NCBI GenBank assembly: GCA_007570915.1
Contig: RKSK01000136.1
Location: forward strand, 1 to 15,801
Reading direction: 5' to 3'
Length of the DNA stretch: 15,801 nt
Source of the DNA: Cenarchaeum sp.
Lineage (GTDB): Archaea; Thermoproteota; Nitrososphaeria; Nitrososphaerales; Nitrosopumilaceae
Each line of letters begins with the position of its first letter. Positions within the stretch are counted from its first letter, which is position 1. Shown here in pieces: positions 1 to 5,983 of this stretch. The translations under genes were made by a program, and so were the position numbers. The notes under the pieces were generated by a model. The model was not told the origin of the DNA, ran no database searches, and worked only from the letters and a program-made list of their open reading frames with translations.

Positions 1-1325
1 ACTGGTTCATGCCGAGGCACGTCAATGAACAGATTCTCAAACCGGAGTTTAGATCTATGGCGCGTGCTTTGGATCGCTTGCTACGCACAAAACCACAGCG
101 TAGTGGTTATGTCATAATCCCGTCAGAACTTGTAAACAGGATATACAAAATGATATTCCAAAACGTTGAAACTCACTTTTCACAAGCCCTTGTTAACAAT
201 TTTGGATTGCGACTGCGCGATCTAGTTCGAATAGGCGCACCATCGTCAAAACTTAGCATATGCAACAACAACAATTTTTCTGCCACAATATCGAAAAAAG
301 CTGTATCGCGCATAAGTTACACTAAAAACGATTTTTTGATAAAGCGCAACACGAGCAAATTCTTAGTAAGGCCTTCATACATGAAAGATCCAAAATTTGA
401 CGACTTTGTGTCGCTGATGAACTCAAAATCCTCTGAGGCTATCGAGCAAATCTCTAAGGATCTCCCTAACGACGTTAACGATGGCACGCTTGCGCTTTTG
501 ACACTGCTGTTGCACATCCTATACATGTCTGACGAACACATACCGTTAAATTCCTACTATTTTCCCGCTGCGCGATCTGGGCTTATGCACGCATACAGAG
601 CCGTGGTGTCTGGCAGCATACAATCTCGTCTGTTTCACAGGGCTCGACCGGCCTTGCCGGGAGTCACTGGCGTGATCTCAGGATTTGTGTCGTCTACCAT
701 TAACACAAAGCCCAATAACGGTGCCACGTTTCGCGGGGTGGGGGAAAGCGTGGAGTCTAAACTCTTTGAGGGAGAAATTCTAGTTTCCAACCCCGCCATT
801 GGAATTCCTGAAATATTTTACCGGTTTATGAAAAAGGACATTCCAATACACATATCCTCGTCAAGCATAGCAGAAATTGCCCCCCTGTCTCTGTTTCTTA
901 GATCTGACCTACAGAAAGGAGACATGTTGATCATTGAGGAACCAGAGGCGCACTTACATCCAGCAAACCAGCTGGTCCTTGCAAAGCACTTGGTCTTTCT
1001 TGTAAGGCGCGGGGTGAGGATACTGTTGACAACTCACAGCGTTTTCTTTTTGGAGCAGCTCAGCATGTTTGTAAAGCTTGGGAACCTCACGGAAAACCAA
1101 AGGGAGAATAACGATTACGACAAGAACGACTATCTTTTGGATAGCGAAGTGGCCCCGTACGTGTTCAAGAAAAAAGCCACTGGCAACTATGAGATAAAAG
1201 AAATACCACACTCAGCAACGGAGGGGATCTCGCAGGAAGAATTTGTCAACGTGTCCATAGGAATGTACAACAAAGATGCGCTACTGAACGACACTATGCG
1301 TAACGGCGACAATGGTGATGACTAG
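1..1325 (+). CDS. AAA_21 / COG4938-like ATPase, C-terminal part (5' end cut by window)
   Basis: The reading frame is open to the left edge, and the first ATG at position 9 is probably internal. Numbering from that ATG, the visible 438 residues contain the inter-domain motif YFPAARSGLMHAYRAVVS (near 185-202). A signature-like Ser-rich segment (SSSSIAEIAPLSLFL, 283-297) follows. The Walker B/D-loop stretch LIIEEPEAHLHP lies at 307-318, and the switch histidine sits in TTHS (341-344). These are hallmarks of RecF/SMC-like AAA_21 ATPases of the COG4938 type. No Walker A is visible; in this family it lies near the N terminus, so it should be upstream of the window. No TOPRIM domain follows the ATPase core, which argues against an OLD nuclease. 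The gene is markedly AT-rich (two hand-counted lines are 32-33% GC), unlike everything downstream of about 1820. The next gene starts at the base after this stop codon. Such ATPases often energise nuclease partners in defence modules; that role is inferred here. Confidence 0.85.
   Translation, partial: WFMPRHVNEQILKPEFRSMARALDRLLRTKPQRSGYVIIPSELVNRIYKMIFQNVETHFSQALVNNFGLRLRDLVRIGAPSSKLSICNNNNFSATISKKAVSRISYTKNDFLIKRNTSKFLVRPSYMKDPKFDDFVSLMNSKSSEAIEQISKDLPNDVNDGTLALLTLLLHILYMSDEHIPLNSYYFPAARSGLMHAYRAVVSGSIQSRLFHRARPALPGVTGVISGFVSSTINTKPNNGATFRGVGESVESKLFEGEILVSNPAIGIPEIFYRFMKKDIPIHISSSSIAEIAPLSLFLRSDLQKGDMLIIEEPEAHLHPANQLVLAKHLVFLVRRGVRILLTTHSVFFLEQLSMFVKLGNLTENQRENNDYDKNDYLLDSEVAPYVFKKKATGNYEIKEIPHSATEGISQEEFVNVSIGMYNKDALLNDTMRNGDNGDD
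1314..1319 (+). promoter_or_regulatory. Shine-Dalgarno site for the downstream nuclease-like gene
   Basis: GGTGAT is complementary to the conserved 3' end of 16S rRNA and sits 6 nt before the GTG at 1326, inside the last codons of the ATPase gene. It decides the start of the second cistron in favour of GTG 1326 over ATG 1344, which has no such site. It also implies coupled translation of the pair. Confidence 0.6.
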
Positions 1326-1802
1326 GTGTCATTCGAAGCAATCATGGAAAAATGGGGTTATAAATTTAAGATTGATCTATGCAAAAGTAAAGGCACAGGG
1401 TGCAGCTTTTGCGCAAGCCTAAATTATAAACATGTGATTCTAGACTGCGACGCGATCAAATCTGCCTATAACATTCCTGGCAAGATGTCTGACTGCATAA
1501 TAATAGAAATACGGAATAACACGTACGTTGCAGTCGTTGAACTTAAGGGCGCGTCATACTCAATATCGGAAGTTTGCTCACAGCTTGAGGAGGGCGCAGC
1601 ACTTGCCAAGCGCATACTGGCACAATCCAAATGCGCTCGCTATAGGATTTTCCCAGTGTTTGTGTCCAGGGATTTTCGTGACTCTGGAAAGGCTAGGGCA
1701 CTAAAGGAACAGCGCATTGTGATAGACGGAAAAAGGCAGGAGATTCTATTTGCGACATGCGGCAAACGGTTTTCAGACGTTGTGTCGACAAAACGTATGT
1801 AG
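1326..1802 (+). CDS. Small PD-(D/E)XK nuclease-like protein, partner of the upstream ATPase
   Basis: I do not recognise this 158-aa protein by family. It shows the arrangement of a PD-(D/E)XK nuclease core: an acidic residue at the end of a turn (D56 in MSDCIII), then a beta hairpin and an ExK motif (E72-L-K74 in AVVELKG). A following helix carries Q86 and E88/E89. This D-x15-ExK spacing fits Holliday-resolvase-like and restriction-like folds. A Cys cluster near the N terminus (C19, C26, C29, with C41 further on) could bind metal; this is speculative. The start is GTG, directly abutting the ATPase stop codon, with a good Shine-Dalgarno site. Both genes share the AT-rich composition, so they probably moved together. 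The expected job is nucleic-acid cleavage under ATPase control, for example in antiviral defence. It could instead be a non-catalytic relative of the fold. Confidence 0.75.
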   Translation: MSFEAIMEKWGYKFKIDLCKSKGTGCSFCASLNYKHVILDCDAIKSAYNIPGKMSDCIIIEIRNNTYVAVVELKGASYSISEVCSQLEEGAALAKRILAQSKCARYRIFPVFVSRDFRDSGKARALKEQRIVIDGKRQEILFATCGKRFSDVVSTKRM

Positions 1803-1890
1803 CTCTCTAATATGGAGCACACTTGCCGCAGGGCGCGGATTTCCACTGTCGAGGTCGCGGCGCGCTTGTGGCCAGAAAACCTCTGCCAAC

Positions 1891-1914
1891 CGCGGCACGC
1901 ATTGAGGTGCCGCG
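1891..1914. repeat. Perfect inverted repeat, 8-bp arms, 8-nt loop
   Basis: CGCGGCAC at 1891-1898 and GTGCCGCG at 1907-1914 are perfectly complementary around an 8-nt loop. It could be a transcript-end structure, a protein-binding palindrome or part of a small RNA. No T-tract follows, so a simple terminator is not supported. Confidence 0.5.
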
Positions 1915-1973
1915 CAAAGGCCTGCGTGCCTGCCAGCGGCACGAAGTCTGGCACCTGCCTTCCCTCACATGGC

Positions 1974-1979
1974 TTTTAA
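1974..1979 (+). promoter_or_regulatory. TATA-like element for the exported protein gene
   Basis: TTTTAA centred about 26-27 nt before GTG 2003. This is the distance expected for a leaderless archaeal transcript starting at that codon, and it was used to choose the start. Confidence 0.45.
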
Positions 1980-2002
1980 GGAGCGCCGTTCGCCGAGCCG
2001 CC

Positions 2003-2947
2003 GTGATCGCCAGAACCGCGATGGCGGCCGCCGCCATCCTAGTCGCAGCGCTGGCCGCCGCGTCGGAGGCCCAGGAGGGCGAGCCCACGCTCCGCGAGGT
2101 CGCGCAGGTCCTAGTCAACGCCGCCGGCACGGGCAACACGACCGTCTCGGTCACGCTCCAGAGCACGAGCACGGCCGACATACAGCTGCCAGGCGACCTG
2201 GCCGCGAGGATCGGGGCCGACGACCGCCTAGCCTACGTCGTGCTGACCAACGAGGACTCGTGCGTGCCGGGGGTGGTTGACGAGTCCTGCGTCGTAGTGA
2301 GCTCGCTGCGCAGCGGCGAGTGGGAGGGCATCGACGCCGTGCAGGCCGGCGCGCGCGAGATAGGCGACTCGTACATTGACGAGCTCAACGCCGCCCTCGT
2401 CTCCGTGACGCCCGTGGCCGGCGCTCCGCTCATGCAAGTCAGGGTCTCGGCCGTGCTAGAGGGCGCCGAGGCCGGCGCCGTCGACCCGCTTGCGCTCCTT
2501 CCGTTTGACTCGCTAGAGCGCTCGCGCGTCTTTGGGCAGGGATCCAGCCCGCTCGGCTCTCTCGTGCGCGCAATCGTGGTGCCGGGCGAGCCCTCGCGCG
2601 TGTCCTCGTCGGCGACGGCCCTGCTGCCCACGGTGATAATCGACGGCCAGCTCCTGCCGTCGGCCGTCGGCCACGCCGGATGGGTATTTGACCCCGTGTC
2701 AGGCCCCGTGATCGAGGGGAGGTTCCTGTTTGGCGGCCTGGACGAGGTCGAGGAGGGCGAGCTCGCCTTTACGACCGTCCCGCTTGACGGGCCAGTCGAT
2801 CCGGATCCGGCGCCGCCGGCGGAGCCGCCTGCGCCTGCCGCGCAGCCGGGCGAGCCAGGCGGAGGCGTGGCGTGGCTGCCGTACGCGGGCCTTGCCGCGG
2901 CCGCCGGGGCCGGCGCCGCGCTGTACGCGCTGTGGAGGCGGCGCTAG
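2003..2947 (+). CDS. Exported, C-terminally membrane-anchored protein of unknown function
   Basis: I do not recognise this family. With the GTG at 2003 the product is 314 aa. It begins with a classical signal-peptide-like segment: a short basic start, a long Ala/Val/Leu core, then polar residues near SEAQEGE. The central 230 residues are acidic and look like an extracellular beta-rich region. It has two cysteines ten residues apart or closer (in SCVPGVV and ESCVVV) that could form a disulfide. A Pro/Ala-rich linker (PDPAPPAEPP) follows, then a hydrophobic helix and a terminal WRRR anchor. The topology is thus an outside-facing, tail-anchored surface protein. The frame extends upstream to TTG 1823, but that region lacks protein-like features, and the TATA-like box supports 2003. 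ATG 2021 is an alternative start. The stop codon overlaps the convergent pdaD stop. Confidence 0.7.
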   Translation: MIARTAMAAAAILVAALAAASEAQEGEPTLREVAQVLVNAAGTGNTTVSVTLQSTSTADIQLPGDLAARIGADDRLAYVVLTNEDSCVPGVVDESCVVVSSLRSGEWEGIDAVQAGAREIGDSYIDELNAALVSVTPVAGAPLMQVRVSAVLEGAEAGAVDPLALLPFDSLERSRVFGQGSSPLGSLVRAIVVPGEPSRVSSSATALLPTVIIDGQLLPSAVGHAGWVFDPVSGPVIEGRFLFGGLDEVEEGELAFTTVPLDGPVDPDPAPPAEPPAPAAQPGEPGGGVAWLPYAGLAAAAGAGAALYALWRRR

Positions 2948-3495
2948 AGGAGGAGGACCGCGGCGGCGAAGACCGTGGTCCACTTGCCGTCGCGGTTACC
3001 CTTTGCCGTCTGCGTCACGTTTGACGTCTTGTATATCTGGCCCGATATGGTCCACTGCTGCCTCTTTTCGTCCCAGCTCTTGTCAATGTCAAACTTTATC
3101 CCGAGCGAGGAGGCGAGCATCTGCGCGGCGACGTCCTCGGCATAGTCGCCGGCCTGCTTTTCGTTCTGGCCGTACGAGTCGTACTCGGAGAGGTACCCGT
3201 AGCGGTTCTTGTCCTTTGGCTGCGCGACGCCGACGGAGGCCGCGCAGAGGCGGTGCGGCTCGTTTGTCTGGTTTTTGGAGTATATCGTGAACAGTATCTG
3301 GCCCGCCCTGATCTCGCCGAGGCCGGCCTTGCGCGAGACGAGCCTGGCGTGCGGAGGGAATATGCTCGATATGAGGACGAGGTTTGTGCCGGCGATCCCG
3401 GCGTCGCGCAGCGCATACTCGAAGCTCGTGAGGCGGTCCTCGTGGACGCCCTTTCCCCTCGTCAGGAAGAGGCGCTTTGGCACAAGATCCAGCAA
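2944..3495 (-). CDS. pdaD: Pyruvoyl-dependent arginine decarboxylase
   Basis: PdaD converts L-arginine to agmatine and CO2, the first step of archaeal polyamine synthesis; agmatine is also used for tRNA-Ile modification in archaea. The 183-aa product has the family layout. An N-terminal segment KGVHEDRLTSFEYALRDAGI leads into NLVLISSIFPP, where self-cleavage between S43 and S44 would create the pyruvoyl group. It is followed by the SVGVAQPKDKNRYGYLSEYD block, whose E104 is the likely catalytic acid. The length is close to that of known members (about 160-180 aa). The start is a TTG at 3495, with a TAAATA box about 29 nt upstream, consistent with a nearly leaderless mRNA. GTG at 3483 is a less likely alternative. 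Its gene follows a small membrane-protein gene on the same strand. No other polyamine genes are visible nearby. Confidence 0.92.
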   Translation of the reverse strand: MLDLVPKRLFLTRGKGVHEDRLTSFEYALRDAGIAGTNLVLISSIFPPHARLVSRKAGLGEIRAGQILFTIYSKNQTNEPHRLCAASVGVAQPKDKNRYGYLSEYDSYGQNEKQAGDYAEDVAAQMLASSLGIKFDIDKSWDEKRQQWTISGQIYKTSNVTQTAKGNRDGKWTTVFAAAVLLL

Positions 3496-3521
3496 CGCGG
3501 CCCCGCGCCGCCGGAATATGG

Positions 3522-3527
3522 TATTTA
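3522..3527 (-). promoter_or_regulatory. TATA box for pdaD
   Basis: TAAATA on the minus strand, centred about 29 nt before the TTG start of pdaD. It lies just downstream of the stop codon of the preceding small gene, so pdaD probably has its own promoter. Confidence 0.5.
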
Positions 3528-3531
3528 TGTC

Positions 3532-3747
3532 TTAATTGGCATGGCGCCCGCGGCGCGGCTTGCGAGTCAGGTAGAGCCACCCCGCCAGGCCGCCGAGGCA
3601 GAGGTTTATCGTGCCCAGAAACGTCACATAGAACGTCTGGGCACCATAGACGGCCTGCGCCCCCAGGCCGATGGCGATCCCCGCGGCCCCCGTGGCCAAA
3701 AACGCGACGGCCATAACCCTGAGCCTCCTGGGGCGTATCCTCGCCAC
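3532..3747 (-). CDS. Small two-helix membrane protein, unknown function
   Basis: This is a 71-aa hypothetical protein. It has a basic N terminus (ARIRPRRLR) and a first hydrophobic helix (about residues 11-33, rich in Ala, Gly and Ile). A short loop and a second helix (about 39-61, TFYVTFLGTINLCLGGLAGW) follow, and it ends in a basic tail (TRKPRRGRH). This predicts a helical hairpin with both ends in the cytoplasm. I cannot assign a function. The GTG at 3747 is preceded at about 28 nt by TTTATA (3773-3778), which supports a leaderless start. ATG 3714 would give a 60-aa version that still keeps most of helix one. It is followed by pdaD on the same strand, but pdaD has its own TATA-like box, so a functional link is not implied. 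Confidence 0.6.
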   Translation of the reverse strand: MARIRPRRLRVMAVAFLATGAAGIAIGLGAQAVYGAQTFYVTFLGTINLCLGGLAGWLYLTRKPRRGRHAN

Positions 3748-3772
3748 GGCGCGCGCGGGCCGGACGCGGCTC

Positions 3773-3778
3773 TATAAA
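3773..3778 (-). promoter_or_regulatory. TATA box for the small membrane protein gene
   Basis: TTTATA on the minus strand, about 28 nt upstream of GTG 3747. It stands back-to-back with the tRNA-Thr promoter at 3810-3815. Confidence 0.5.
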
Positions 3779-3809
3779 ACTCGCGCGCCGCCGCGGCGGC
3801 GCCAAACGG

Positions 3810-3815
3810 TTTAAA
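3810..3815 (+). promoter_or_regulatory. TATA box for tRNA-Thr
   Basis: TTTAAA centred about 30 nt upstream of the mature tRNA 5' end, preceded by a purine-rich AAACGG that could act as a BRE. Confidence 0.5.
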
Positions 3816-3842
3816 CAAGACGGCCGCCGCAGGCGCGGAGGC

Positions 3843-3916
3843 GCCAATGTAGCTCAGCCTGGTAGAGCTTTCGCCTTGTAAGCGAAAGGTCGGGGGTTCA
3901 AAGCCCCCCATTGGCT
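3843..3916 (+). tRNA. tRNA-Thr (anticodon UGU)
   Basis: The complete cloverleaf was read by eye. The acceptor GCCAATG pairs with CATTGGC. The anticodon stem TTCGC/GCGAA closes the 7-nt loop CTTGTAA, which gives anticodon TGT. The T arm is GGGGG/CCCCC around TTCAAAG. The discriminator base is U73, as is usual for archaeal tRNA-Thr. There is no intron. The 3' CCA is not encoded (the genome reads CC then C), so it must be added by the CCA-adding enzyme. Confidence 0.95.
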
Positions 3917-3943
3917 CCCCACGCCCACGCCTGCGGGGACAGG

Positions 3944-3950
3944 CTTATAA
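3944..3950 (+). promoter_or_regulatory. TATA box for the DEAD-box helicase gene
   Basis: CTTATAA, placing transcription start near 3973-3976. The mRNA would then carry a leader of about 60 nt, unlike the leaderless genes around it. Confidence 0.45.
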
Positions 3951-4002
3951 CCAACCCCAAATCAGGGCCGCCCAACGGAATAATGGCGGAGCGGCGCTGA
4001 CC

Positions 4003-4029
4003 CTCTCTGCCGTTGCCCAGGCAGAAGAG
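4003..4029 (+). promoter_or_regulatory. Leader hairpin just upstream of the helicase start
   Basis: CTGCC (4007-4011) pairs with GGCAG (4020-4024). The stem extends through T4006-A4025, then past one bulged A (4026) through C4005-G4027, T4004-A4028 and C4003-G4029. This 9-bp stem with an 8-nt loop ends 5 nt before the ATG, so it could mask the start. A five-codon reading frame (3983-4000) precedes it. A regulatory role is inferred. Confidence 0.4.
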
Positions 4030-4034
4030 AGAGA

Positions 4035-5405
4035 ATGACGAGGTTCGAGGAGCTTGGAATCAAGCAGAGCATACTTGACGCCCTGTCCGAGCAGGGCTTT
4101 AGGGAGGCCTTTCCCATACAGGAGGCGGCCATACCCGTCCTTCTCTCCGGCCGCGACGTCATAGGCCAGGCCCACACGGGCACGGGCAAGACGGCGGCCT
4201 ACTCGATATCGATGCTGCAGGCCATCGAGCCCGGCAAGGGCGTGCAGGGCCTCGTCGTGGCCCCGACGCGCGAGCTCGCGCTGCAGATAACGACGGAGAT
4301 CAAAAAGTTTGGCCGCCACACGGGGATACGGACCGTGGCGATCTACGGCGGGGCCGGCATGGGCGGCCAGCTCGACGAGCTCAGGCGCGGGGCCGACATA
4401 CTCGTCGCCACGCCGGGCCGCCTCATAGACCACATCGAGCGCGAGTCCGTCGAGCTCGACCGCGTCGCGCACGTGGTCCTCGACGAGGCCGACACGATGC
4501 TTGACATGGGCTTCATCGAGGACATCGAGTTCATACTCGCGCAGACACCAAAGGAAAAGGTGATGTCGCTCTTTTCGGCGACGATGCCCGTCCCCATACT
4601 GCGCCTCTCCGAGGAGTACCTGCAAAACCCAAAGCAGTTCCTCCTTGACGCCGACGACCTGAGCGGCGAGGGCATAGACCAGTCGTTCCTCGTCCTGCGC
4701 GACCGCGAAAAGATAAAGTACCTCACGCGGTTTATACGCGAGAACGGCGAGGGCCAGACCATAGTGTTCTGCTCGACAAAGTGGCGCACGCGCGACGTCG
4801 CAAAGATGCTGCGCGACGACAAGTTCAACACGGTGGCCATAGAGGGGGACATGTCGCAGAGCAAGCGCGAGCACTCGATGTCAAAGTTTAGGCAGGGCAA
4901 GGCCCAGATACTCGTGGCGACTGACGTCGCCGCGCGCGGGATAGACGTGCCCGAGGTCGCCCTCGTCGTGAACTATGACGTGCCAAACCAGGAGATGGTC
5001 TACTTTCACCGCATCGGGCGCACGGCGCGCGCCGGCGCCAAGGGCCGCGCGATCACGCTCGTGTCGTACTCGTCAGTGGGCGACTTTAACATCATCAAGA
5101 GGCAGGTGAAGGCGGAGATGACCGACCTCAACGCCGTCATGGGCATAGAGGTCAACATACCCGACCGCCTCAAGCGCGACGTCCCGCGGGCGGGGTCCCG
5201 CTTTGGGCAGCGCGGCCCGCCGCGCCGCGGCGGGGGCTTTCGCGGCCGCGGCGGGGGCCGCGACCGCGACGGCCCGCGCGGGCGCGACCGCGGGGGGCGC
5301 CGCGGCGGGGGGCGGTACGGCGGAGGCGAGGGCGGCCGCGACGGCGGCTCGCGCGCCCCGCGCGGGCCCCGGAGGGACTACCGTGGCCTGCGCAGCCGCT
5401 GGTAG
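4035..5405 (+). CDS. DEAD-box RNA helicase with RGG-rich C-terminal tail
   Basis: This is an ATP-dependent RNA helicase of superfamily 2, expected to unwind short RNA duplexes during RNA folding, decay or ribosome assembly. All motifs are visible: Q motif around F22-Q29, motif I AHTGTGKT (46-53), Ia PTRELALQ, Ib TPGRL, II DEAD (150-153), III SAT, IV IVFCSTK, V ATDVAARGID and VI HRIGRTARAG (from 325). The two RecA-like domains end near residue 375. A tail of about 75 residues from 382 follows, made almost only of Gly, Arg and Asp with many RGG/RG repeats, which is typical of RNA-binding disordered tails. The ATG at 4035 begins immediately before conserved FEELGI and is well supported. The gene has a TATA-like box at 3944 and a structured leader, which resembles regulated cold-shock helicases; that comparison is inference. 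Confidence 0.95.
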   Translation: MTRFEELGIKQSILDALSEQGFREAFPIQEAAIPVLLSGRDVIGQAHTGTGKTAAYSISMLQAIEPGKGVQGLVVAPTRELALQITTEIKKFGRHTGIRTVAIYGGAGMGGQLDELRRGADILVATPGRLIDHIERESVELDRVAHVVLDEADTMLDMGFIEDIEFILAQTPKEKVMSLFSATMPVPILRLSEEYLQNPKQFLLDADDLSGEGIDQSFLVLRDREKIKYLTRFIRENGEGQTIVFCSTKWRTRDVAKMLRDDKFNTVAIEGDMSQSKREHSMSKFRQGKAQILVATDVAARGIDVPEVALVVNYDVPNQEMVYFHRIGRTARAGAKGRAITLVSYSSVGDFNIIKRQVKAEMTDLNAVMGIEVNIPDRLKRDVPRAGSRFGQRGPPRRGGGFRGRGGGRDRDGPRGRDRGGRRGGGRYGGGEGGRDGGSRAPRGPRRDYRGLRSRW

Positions 5406-5414
5406 GCGACACGC

Positions 5415-5420
5415 TTTAAA
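5415..5420 (+). promoter_or_regulatory. TATA box for the AsnC-like three-gene operon
   Basis: TTTAAA about 29 nt before the TTG at 5447, consistent with a leaderless or near-leaderless transcript covering the next three genes. Confidence 0.5.
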
Positions 5421-5446
5421 GGACCGCGCGTAGGCGCTGGGGCGCG

Positions 5447-5683
5447 TTGCACTCGGGATACGTGCTGCTCAACTGCGACCTGGGGGCCGAGGAGTACGTC
5501 CTCGAGGAGATAACGCGCATACCGGGCGTAAAGTCGGCCCGCCTCACCTTTGGCGCGTACGACATTATCGCCGAGGTCGAGACGGGGACGACTGAGGAGT
5601 TTGAGAGGACCGTGGCAACCCGGATACGCAAGCTCACGCGCGTCGTGAGCACGATCACGCTAAACGTGATAGGCGAGGCGTGA
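5447..5683 (+). CDS. Stand-alone Lrp/AsnC ligand-binding (RAM) domain protein
   Basis: This 78-aa protein consists only of the effector-binding AsnC_trans_reg (RAM) domain. It has an initial beta strand (YVLLNCDLG), helix EEYVLEEITRIPGV, then KSARLTFGAYDIIAEVE and a last helix-strand unit. The GAYDII signature is characteristic. There is no DNA-binding HTH. Such stand-alone RAM proteins are common in archaea and form octamer-like rings that may bind amino acids or modulate full-length Lrp proteins. The TTG at 5447 is the only sensible start: it is preceded by a well-placed TATA box and begins right at the domain. It is the first gene of an apparent operon, with only 4 nt separating it from the next gene. 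Confidence 0.88.
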   Translation: MHSGYVLLNCDLGAEEYVLEEITRIPGVKSARLTFGAYDIIAEVETGTTEEFERTVATRIRKLTRVVSTITLNVIGEA

Positions 5684-5687
5684 GCGC

Positions 5688-5981
5688 ATGGGCCAGGCGA
5701 CGATCTCGTACACGGGCAAGGTCTGGGCGATAAACCACAACAACCCCGAGCCGCTCGTCGAGCACGCGCTCAAAAAGCTGCGGGACCACGGCGTGAGGCC
5801 GGAGGACATTGTGCTCACCGACGCGCCGGAGGGCATAGAGGTCGGCGCGATCGTAGTCGAGATATGGCCGCACCACCTCGACGTGGGCAGGGTGAGGACG
5901 ATACGCAACGAGTCGTTTATCAGCGGGACGGAGATGACGATCGACCTGGTCACAGACGAGCGCGGCAACTATGTCGGGTAG
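5688..5981 (+). CDS. Conserved-looking small protein, unknown function
   Basis: I do not recognise this 97-aa protein. It has well-behaved alternating strand and helix character, with a first strand ISYTGKVWAI, then helix PEPLVEHALKKLRDHG. Strands around EDIVLTDAPEGIEVGAIVVEIW follow, and a last strand pair ends in ERGNYVG. It is soluble and acidic, with no signal peptide or membrane helix. A histidine/tryptophan-containing stretch (EIWPHHLDVG) stands out. The ATG lies 4 nt after the AsnC-like gene and its stop is 2 nt before the next start. Co-translation with the RAM-domain protein is therefore likely, and a ligand-sensing or partner role is possible but unproven. Confidence 0.75.
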   Translation: MGQATISYTGKVWAINHNNPEPLVEHALKKLRDHGVRPEDIVLTDAPEGIEVGAIVVEIWPHHLDVGRVRTIRNESFISGTEMTIDLVTDERGNYVG

Positions 5982-5983
5982 CC

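Larger units (their letters stand above)
1803..2002. other. Junction between AT-rich cassette and GC-rich core; no convincing gene
   Basis: About 200 bases without a credible gene. Frames here stay open on both strands because of composition, but none gives a recognisable protein. Base composition shifts here from AT-rich to GC-rich. The stretch holds a perfect 8-bp hairpin (1891-1914) and a second GTGCC/GGCAC inverted repeat (about 1928-1944). It ends with the TATA-like element of the next gene. I found no direct repeat or tRNA fragment that would mark an integration site. Confidence 0.5.

Noticed and set aside
1640..1954. Minus-strand frame of 104 codons across the island edge
   Set aside because: It lies opposite the nuclease-like gene, matches no family I know and changes composition halfway, so it is best seen as chance.
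1823..2002. In-frame N-terminal extension of the exported protein from TTG 1823
   Set aside because: The extension has no protein-like features, would bury the signal peptide about 60 residues in, and ignores the TATA-like box 26 nt before GTG 2003.
4020..4034. Purine run before the helicase ATG as a Shine-Dalgarno site
   Set aside because: GAGAGAGA lacks the GGTG or GGAG core at proper spacing and is partly in the hairpin stem.
3945..4874. 309-codon minus-strand frame opposite the helicase
   Set aside because: It is a mirror of the helicase codons in GC-rich DNA; the + strand carries all DEAD-box motifs.
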